Assembly: GCF_900411315.1 (NCBI RefSeq)
Contig: NZ_LS990887.1
Span: 1 to 64,000, forward strand
Source of the DNA: Corynebacterium senegalense
GTDB lineage: Bacteria; Actinomycetota; Actinomycetes; Mycobacteriales; Mycobacteriaceae
Length of the DNA: 64,000 bases
Reading direction: 5' to 3'
Positions 58,922 to 64,000 of this stretch are shown one piece after another (the stretch's first letter is position 1; every line of letters begins with the position of its first letter). The translations under genes and the position numbers were made by a program. The notes beneath the pieces were generated by a model. It did not search any database. It had not been told where the DNA came from and was given only the letters and a program-made list of their open reading frames with translations.

Positions 58922-58984
58922 TCATGTTCGACTCGTGTCGAGCGTCTTTCTAGGCTGAACGTGAAACAACAAAGGAGAACCGCC

Positions 58985-59359
58985 ATGACCATGACCGCAA
59001 CCCCCCGCTACGCCGGAAACGCTGCACGCACTTCCCGGCCCGCCAGTGTTCCCCCCGCTGTCGTGTGGGACCTTCCCTCCGTAATTTCCGACGCTCCGGC
59101 GGCCGCCAGCGTGCGGTCCCTCGGCGACAGTAATCGAACGAGTAGACGTTCGAACGCCGATCCGAACATAGCGGAATGGGTCGATGTTGCCCCCGTCGAC
59201 GCCCGCGGGGAGTCTCGCGCAAATGTGCTGATGGGTGCGCTCCTCGGGTTCGCGCTGATCCTCGGCTCCGCCTTCGGCGGCGTCTTCACCGGGGCAGGGG
59301 CGGTGTCCGGGGCGGGCGGCGATGTCACGCGCGAGGTTGTCACTGCCGAGCTGCGTTGA
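58985..59359 (+). CDS. divS: SOS-induced cell division suppressor DivS
   Basis: DivS halts septation during DNA damage in C. glutamicum; it lies in the same place, divergent from lexA and before nrdR. The 124-residue protein has a disordered N-terminal half rich in Ala, Ser, Pro and Arg, then one membrane helix (about 80-103, ANVLMGALLGFALILGSAFGGVF) with a short outer tail. No LysM domain is present, unlike the mycobacterial counterpart at this locus. AAAGGAG precedes the ATG. Confidence 0.85.
   Translation: MTMTATPRYAGNAARTSRPASVPPAVVWDLPSVISDAPAAASVRSLGDSNRTSRRSNADPNIAEWVDVAPVDARGESRANVLMGALLGFALILGSAFGGVFTGAGAVSGAGGDVTREVVTAELR
59134..59156. repeat. CGAACG inverted repeats inside divS
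   Basis: TCGAACG (59134-59140) and CGTTCGA (59147-59153) are perfect inverted copies with a 6-base spacer, and CGTTCGAACG (59147-59156) is itself palindromic. They resemble LexA half sites but with other spacing. Confidence 0.6.
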
Positions 59360-59453
59360 GGGCGTCCTTCTCCGTGCTGCGCTGACTTCCGAACACCGCG
59401 GGGTAGACTGGCGCAGCACTACGATTGGATTTCCTTCCCGGAGGTAGGACCGC

Positions 59454-59912
59454 GTGTATTGCCCGTTTTGCCACAATGAACAGTCCCGCGTCACCGACTC
59501 GCGCGTTGTCGACGCGGGGTCGGCGATTCGGCGTCGCCGCGAGTGCAGCCGCTGCGGCGGCCGTTTCACCACCGTGGAGAAGGCTGTGTTGACGGTGGTG
59601 AAGCGCAATGGCGTCAGCGAGCCCTTCGACCGGGACAAGCTGATCGTGGGCGTCCGGCGCGCGTGCCAGGGCCGCGACGTGTCCGACGACGCCCTGAAGC
59701 GCCTCGCGCAGCAGGTCGAGGAGACCGTGCGCAGCCACGGCAGCTCACAGGTGAACGCGAACGATATCGGGCTCGCCGTCCTGGAGCCGCTGCGCGCCCT
59801 CGACGAGGTCGCTTACCTCCGTTTCGCCTCCGTGTACAAATCCTTCGAGTCCGCGGACGACTTTGAGTCCGAGATCCGGTTGATGCGCCGGAAGGACCGC
59901 GAAGACTTTTAG
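59454..59912 (+). CDS. nrdR: Transcriptional repressor NrdR
   Basis: NrdR represses ribonucleotide reductase genes in response to ATP/dATP. The 152-residue protein has a zinc ribbon (C3, C6, C31, C34: YCPFC and CSRCGG) and an ATP-cone domain (about 48-138, [27 protein letters not shown]). GTG 59454 is the start. The TAGACT box at 59404-59409 may be its -10 box, leaving a leader with GGAGGTAGG. Confidence 0.96.
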   Translation: MYCPFCHNEQSRVTDSRVVDAGSAIRRRRECSRCGGRFTTVEKAVLTVVKRNGVSEPFDRDKLIVGVRRACQGRDVSDDALKRLAQQVEETVRSHGSSQVNANDIGLAVLEPLRALDEVAYLRFASVYKSFESADDFESEIRLMRRKDREDF

Positions 59913-59927
59913 CCGGGTCTTCCCGCG

Positions 59928-62900
59928 TCAGGCCAGCTTGTCGATCATCTTCTCCACCCGCCGCTGGCTCACCGGCTTCGCCGTGCCCAGCCGCTGGGCG
60001 AACAGGCTGACGCGAAGCTCCTCGATGCGCCAGAGGATCTCCTTGTAGGCTGGGGTCTTCTCCCGCCCGGGCGGCAGGCGGCGCAGCTTCGCCGCCAGCT
60101 CGGCCCGCACGGTGTCGACCACGGCCTGCCGGTCGGCGTCCCGGTCGGGGTCGAGGTTCATATCTTCGAGGCGGATGCGCATCGCGTTGATGTAGCGCGG
60201 CAGGTGCTGCAGCCGCTCCATGCCGTGGACGGTGATCGCGTGCTTGGGCAGGTAGAAGGCGAGCTGGGCCTTCATGTCCTCGATGGCCGGGCCCTCCCAT
60301 GCGGCGAGCTCCTGGCTGATGCTGGCGTACTCCACCAGGGCGGGCGCGATGCCCACCACCGTCTTGCGCACTGCCCCGGGCACCTCGGGCTTGATGCGGC
60401 CGACGAGTGCTTCGAACTCCTCCGGCGAGCGGACCGGCCCTCCGTGGGCGAACATGAGGTCGCGGACGGCTGCGACTCGGGCGTCGTCGACGAGCCCGTC
60501 CGCCCCGCCGTGGGGGTAGTGGTCCACCGCCACTTTGTGGCGCAGGGGCAGGCCCTTGGTCATCTGGTTCGTGGAGACCGTGATCTCGCGCAGCAGCATC
60601 GTCAGCGTCGCGGTGACCATGGAGGCGTCTGCCGCCGCCTTCGTGGGGTGCACGGTGACCTTCACGCCCTCGGGCGTGACCTGCAGGGCCGGGTAGGCGT
60701 CGACGGTGTTGCCGTCGATCGTCGTCTCGACCTTCTCCGCCACCGTCCCGAGGGCGTCGCGGGTCCACTTCTGCACCGCCCCCGTCTCGGCGCCACGGCT
60801 GGCCTTGGACACCGAGGAACGGATCTGCCCCGCCCGCCGCGTCTTCAGGGCTCCCAGGTCCTTGTCCGTGTCGATAGTGTTCCCGCGCTTGTCGATCGCC
60901 GCGTAGGTGATGCGCAGGTGAGCCGGCAGGGCCTCGGGCCGGAAGTCGGTCGCGTTGATGCCCGACCCACCCAGGGAGCGCAGGACCTCTGCGAGCTGCT
61001 CGACGAGCGGGGAGGCGTGCGGGATGAGCTTGGGCAGAGCGCGGGCGGCGAAGTCCGGGGCGGGGACCACGGTGCGTCGCAGGGCCTTCGGCAGCGAGCG
61101 TATCAGCTCGGTGACGAGCTCCTCGCGCAGGCCGGGGACCAGCCAGTCGAAGCCCGCATCCTCGAAGCCGGCGAGCAGCGGCACGGGAACGTCGACGGTG
61201 ACGCCGTCGAGGGGGTCGCCGGGCTCGAACTTGTAGCGCAGGTCGTAGTCGATGCTGCCCTGGCGCCAGGTGGCGGGGAAGGCGTCGGCCGAGGCGTCTG
61301 CGGTGTCGTCGATAAGCGATGCCGGGTCGAAGTCGAGGTAGGAGGGGTCCTCGTGGCGCTTCTTCTTCCACCAGGAGTCGAAGTGGCGCGCCGTGGTGAC
61401 GCTCGCCGGCAGTTTGGAGTCGTAGAAGTCGAAGAGGGTGTCCTCGTCGACGACGAGCCCGCGGCGGCGCAGCTTCTCCTCGACCTCCGCGGCCTCCGCG
61501 AGGAGCGCCTCGTTGTGCTCGATGAAGGTGTGGTGCCGGTTCCAGTCGCCTTCGATGAGCGCGTGGCGGATGAACATGCTGCGCGCGGCCTCGGCGTCGA
61601 CGCGGTGGTAGGGCACGAGGCGGTCGCGGACGATCGGCACCCCGTAGAGCATGGACTTCTGGTGCACCATCGCGGCGGAGCGCTTCCGCGACCACACCGG
61701 CTCGGAGTAGCTGTGCTTGAGCAGGTCCCCGGCGGCCTTTTCCACCCACTCCGGCTCGATGCGCGCCACGTCGCGCGCCCACAGCCGGGAGGTTTCCACC
61801 AGCTCGGCGGCCATGATGAAGGCGGGCGGCTTCTTCGCCAGGGAGGAGCCCGGGAACACGAGGAAGCGGGTTCCGCGGGCACCCTGGAACTCCTTCGACT
61901 CGCCGTCTCGCGCGCCGATGTTGGACAACAGGCCCGTCAGCAGCGACTTGTGGATCGCGTCGGCGTCGCGTTCCCCCGCCACGTTCTCCGCGCGCGACCA
62001 GCCCAGTTGCTTCTCGACGTCCCTCAGCTGCCGCACCAGGTCGTACCACTCCCGGATGCGCATGTAGTGGAGGAACTCCTTGAGCATCCGCTTGCGGAAG
62101 GCGTTGCCGGACAGCTCGTCGCGGGAGTCCTTGATGTAGTCCCACAGCTTGAGCGAGGAGAGGAAGTCGGAGGTGGCGTCCTTGAATCGGGCGTGCGCCT
62201 GGTCCGCCTGGGCCTGGAACTCGAGCGGGCGCTCGCGCACGTCCTGGATGGTCATGGCGGCGACGATGACGGTGACGTCATCGAGGACGCCGAGGCGGTT
62301 GGCCTCGACGAGCATGCGGGCCATCTTCGGGTCGACGGGAATGCGCGCGATGTCGCGGCCGATGTCGGTGAGCACGGGCGCGCCGTCGCGCTCCTTGTCG
62401 GTGGTGGCGCCGAGCTCGTGGAGGATGAGCAGGCCGTCGCGGATCGCCTTCGGGTCCGGGGGCTGGATGAAGGGGAACTCGGAGACGTCGCCCAGGCGCA
62501 GCGAGATCATCTGCAGGATCACGCTGGCGAGGTTGGTGCGCAGGATCTCCGGGTCGGTGAACTCGGGGCGCTGGTTGAAATTGTCCTCGGAGTAGAGCCG
62601 GATGGCGATGCCGTCGGCGACGCGCCCGGAGCGGCCCGAGCGCTGGTTCGCGGAGGCCTGGGAGATCTCCTCGATCGGCAGGCGCTGCACCTTCGTGCGG
62701 GTGGAGTAGCGCGAAATGCGCGCGAGGCCCGTGTCCACGACGTAGTGGATGCCCGGCACCGTCAGCGAGGTCTCCGCGATGTTGGTCGACAGCACGATGC
62801 GCCGGCCCGAGTGCGGGGAGAAGACGCGGTGCTGCTCGGCGTTGGACAGCCGGCCGAACAGGGGCGTGACCTCGACCCCGCGCCAGCGCTTCTTCTCGAT

Positions 62901-63830
62901 GGCCTCCATGCAGTCGCGGATGTCGCGCTCCGAGGAGAAGAAGCAGAGGATGTCGCCCTTGCCCTCGCGCATGAGCTCCTCGACGGCCGCGACGACGCCG
63001 TCGATCATGTCGATGTCGACCTCCTTGCCCCCGACCTGCTCGACGAGCGGGCGGTAGCGGATCTCCACCGGATAGGTGCGCCCGGAGACCTCGATGATGG
63101 GGGCGGGCGTGCCGTCGGCGGAGGCGAAGTGCTCGGCGAAGCTCTCCGGGTCGATCGTCGCGGAGGTGATCACCACCTTCAGGTCGGGGCGGTGGGGCAG
63201 CAGACGCTTCAGGTAACCGAGGAGGAAGTCGATGTTGAGGCTGCGCTCGTGGGCCTCGTCGATGATGATCGTGTCGTAGGCGTTGAGGTAGCGGTCGCGC
63301 TGCATCTCCGCGAGCAGGATGCCGTCCGTCATGAGCTTGACGGCGGTGGTGGGCGAAACGCGGTCGTCGAAGCGGATGGCGTAGCCGACCGATTCCCCGA
63401 TGTCCTGGCCCAGCTCGTCCGCGATGCGCTCGGCCACCGTGCGTGCCGCCAGGCGGCGCGGCTGCGTGTGCCCGATCACACCCCGCCGGCCGCGGCCGAG
63501 TTCGAGCAGCATCTTGGGAATCTGGGTGGTTTTTCCGGAGCCGGTCTCGCCCGCGATGATGACCACTTGGTTGTCGCGCAGCAGGTCCATGATGTCCTCG
63601 CGGCGCGCGGAGACAGGCAGCTGCTCGGGGTAGGTGATCTCGGGCAGGGCGTTGGCGCGGGCGTCGACAAGCTGCGCGGCGGCGTGGATGTCGGCGGCGA
63701 TGGCCTCGAGGGCGTGCGGGGCGCGCGCCTTCTTCAGGCGGCGCTGGAACCGGCGCACCTCGCTCAGTGGCACCGCCTCGAGGCGGTCGTAGAGGTCGGC
63801 GCGGGAGACGGGGGTGGGGGAATCGTTCAT
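59928..63830 (-). CDS. hrpA: ATP-dependent RNA helicase HrpA
   Basis: HrpA is a DEAH-box RNA helicase; in E. coli it rescues stalled ribosomes. The 1300-residue protein has motif I AGETGSGKTTQIPK near residue 94, motif II IDEAHERSLNID near 187, motif III SATIDPESF and motif VI QRSGRSGR near 400. The ratchet/OB region follows, and the long DUF3418 C-terminal part (about 650-1290) is typical of full-length HrpA. It converges on nrdR with 15 bases between. Confidence 0.95.
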   Translation of the reverse strand: MNDSPTPVSRADLYDRLEAVPLSEVRRFQRRLKKARAPHALEAIAADIHAAAQLVDARANALPEITYPEQLPVSARREDIMDLLRDNQVVIIAGETGSGKTTQIPKMLLELGRGRRGVIGHTQPRRLAARTVAERIADELGQDIGESVGYAIRFDDRVSPTTAVKLMTDGILLAEMQRDRYLNAYDTIIIDEAHERSLNIDFLLGYLKRLLPHRPDLKVVITSATIDPESFAEHFASADGTPAPIIEVSGRTYPVEIRYRPLVEQVGGKEVDIDMIDGVVAAVEELMREGKGDILCFFSSERDIRDCMEAIEKKRWRGVEVTPLFGRLSNAEQHRVFSPHSGRRIVLSTNIAETSLTVPGIHYVVDTGLARISRYSTRTKVQRLPIEEISQASANQRSGRSGRVADGIAIRLYSEDNFNQRPEFTDPEILRTNLASVILQMISLRLGDVSEFPFIQPPDPKAIRDGLLILHELGATTDKERDGAPVLTDIGRDIARIPVDPKMARMLVEANRLGVLDDVTVIVAAMTIQDVRERPLEFQAQADQAHARFKDATSDFLSSLKLWDYIKDSRDELSGNAFRKRMLKEFLHYMRIREWYDLVRQLRDVEKQLGWSRAENVAGERDADAIHKSLLTGLLSNIGARDGESKEFQGARGTRFLVFPGSSLAKKPPAFIMAAELVETSRLWARDVARIEPEWVEKAAGDLLKHSYSEPVWSRKRSAAMVHQKSMLYGVPIVRDRLVPYHRVDAEAARSMFIRHALIEGDWNRHHTFIEHNEALLAEAAEVEEKLRRRGLVVDEDTLFDFYDSKLPASVTTARHFDSWWKKKRHEDPSYLDFDPASLIDDTADASADAFPATWRQGSIDYDLRYKFEPGDPLDGVTVDVPVPLLAGFEDAGFDWLVPGLREELVTELIRSLPKALRRTVVPAPDFAARALPKLIPHASPLVEQLAEVLRSLGGSGINATDFRPEALPAHLRITYAAIDKRGNTIDTDKDLGALKTRRAGQIRSSVSKASRGAETGAVQKWTRDALGTVAEKVETTIDGNTVDAYPALQVTPEGVKVTVHPTKAAADASMVTATLTMLLREITVSTNQMTKGLPLRHKVAVDHYPHGGADGLVDDARVAAVRDLMFAHGGPVRSPEEFEALVGRIKPEVPGAVRKTVVGIAPALVEYASISQELAAWEGPAIEDMKAQLAFYLPKHAITVHGMERLQHLPRYINAMRIRLEDMNLDPDRDADRQAVVDTVRAELAAKLRRLPPGREKTPAYKEILWRIEELRVSLFAQRLGTAKPVSQRRVEKMIDKLA

Positions 63831-63845
63831 ATCTGCCGAACGATT

Positions 63846-64000
63846 CTAGCCCTTCAGGAGCGCTTCGCCCTTGTCCACCGCCGTGCGGTGGGCCTGCGTC
63901 ACGTAGTCGCCGAGGACCCGGTACTCCGCGGCCCGCGAGGAGCTGGCCCGGCAGACGAGCCCAATGGTGCGCTGAGCGATGACAGTCTCGTCGAAGGTGG
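63846..64000 (-). CDS. oxyR: LysR-type regulator OxyR, C-terminal fragment (window edge)
   Basis: Only the last 50 or so codons are in the window, and the frame is open to the right edge. The sequence ends IGLVCRASSSRAAEYRVLGDYVTQAHRTAVDKGEALLKG, which matches the tail of corynebacterial OxyR. The C. glutamicum order oxyR-hrpA supports it. OxyR represses or activates catalase and other peroxide-defence genes. The gene is cut by the window, not broken. Confidence 0.75.
   Translation of the reverse strand, partial: TFDETVIAQRTIGLVCRASSSRAAEYRVLGDYVTQAHRTAVDKGEALLKG

Noticed and set aside
58957-58969. ACGTGAAACA upstream of divS resembles half of a parS site
   Set aside because: The left half (TGTTTCA) is not present, so it is not a full parS, and the gene layout explains the region.
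59614-62145. 843-codon open frame overlapping hrpA in another frame
   Set aside because: It is Arg/Gly/Pro-rich out-of-frame translation of hrpA; the real frame has all helicase motifs.

Overview
The window reads as a chromosomal core segment of a high-GC (roughly two thirds G+C by eye) Corynebacterium. From memory, the gene order follows the C. glutamicum block from the oxyR/hrpA/nrdR/divS/lexA/sugR cluster through hflX, dapF-miaA, gluABCD, recX-recA, bioYMN, clgR, ftsK, rnj, dapA-thyX-dapB, pnp, rpsO, ribF/truB, infB and nusA to proS. I see no rRNA, tRNA, CRISPR array, phage or insertion sequence. Coding density is very high; no stretch without a gene exceeds 300 bases.

Layout. 1-5.4 kb: a lone DUF559 nuclease-like gene, a shortened yaaA, proS and an MmpL-type transporter. 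5.5-18.6 kb: a translation block (rimP-nusA-ylxR-infB-rbfA-nrnA), a MATE exporter, the paired pptH-pptT genes, divergent truB/ribF and a nucleoside hydrolase. 18.7-28.9 kb: rpsO and pnp, an atypical Nramp-family transporter, an AMIN-like lipoprotein, the lysine/cell-wall and thymidylate genes dapB-thyX-dapA, RNase J and a TIGR03085 protein. 29-36 kb: ftsK, a yybP-ykoY-type manganese leader in front of terC, pgsA-cinA-clgR and pspA. 36-45 kb: the biotin ECF transporter bioYMN behind a BioQ-like operator, DUF3046-recA-recX, and the glutamate ABC transporter gluABCD. 43.6-54 kb: tRNA modification genes miaB and miaA around an accessory Tat phosphoesterase/membrane-protein pair, a GNAT protein and a DUF349 protein, then dapF and two corynebacterial hypotheticals, one with a Cys-rich tail. 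54-64 kb: hflX, uraA, a SugR-like DeoR regulator, the SOS hub lexA/divS, nrdR, hrpA and the 3' end of oxyR.

Themes. Many genes carry a TANNNT -10 box about 7 bases before an RTG start with no ribosome binding site, the leaderless layout typical of corynebacteria. RNA metabolism (NusA, YlxR, IF2, RbfA, PNPase, RNase J, NrnA, HrpA, S15, HflX) and SOS/recombination (RecA, RecX, LexA, DivS, FtsK) are concentrated here. Above the gene level, two short oligomers are strongly strand-biased regardless of gene direction: GGGGGAG (about 19 on the + strand against 2) and GTCGTRAAGC (8 against 1). They are the most unusual signals I found and may be chromosome-orientation motifs; the window also encodes FtsK, whose gamma domain reads such motifs in other bacteria. 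Other points worth checking are an apparent in-frame deletion in yaaA, an Nramp protein without the metal-binding motifs, and a sugR locus that seems to have lost the neighbouring PTS genes.
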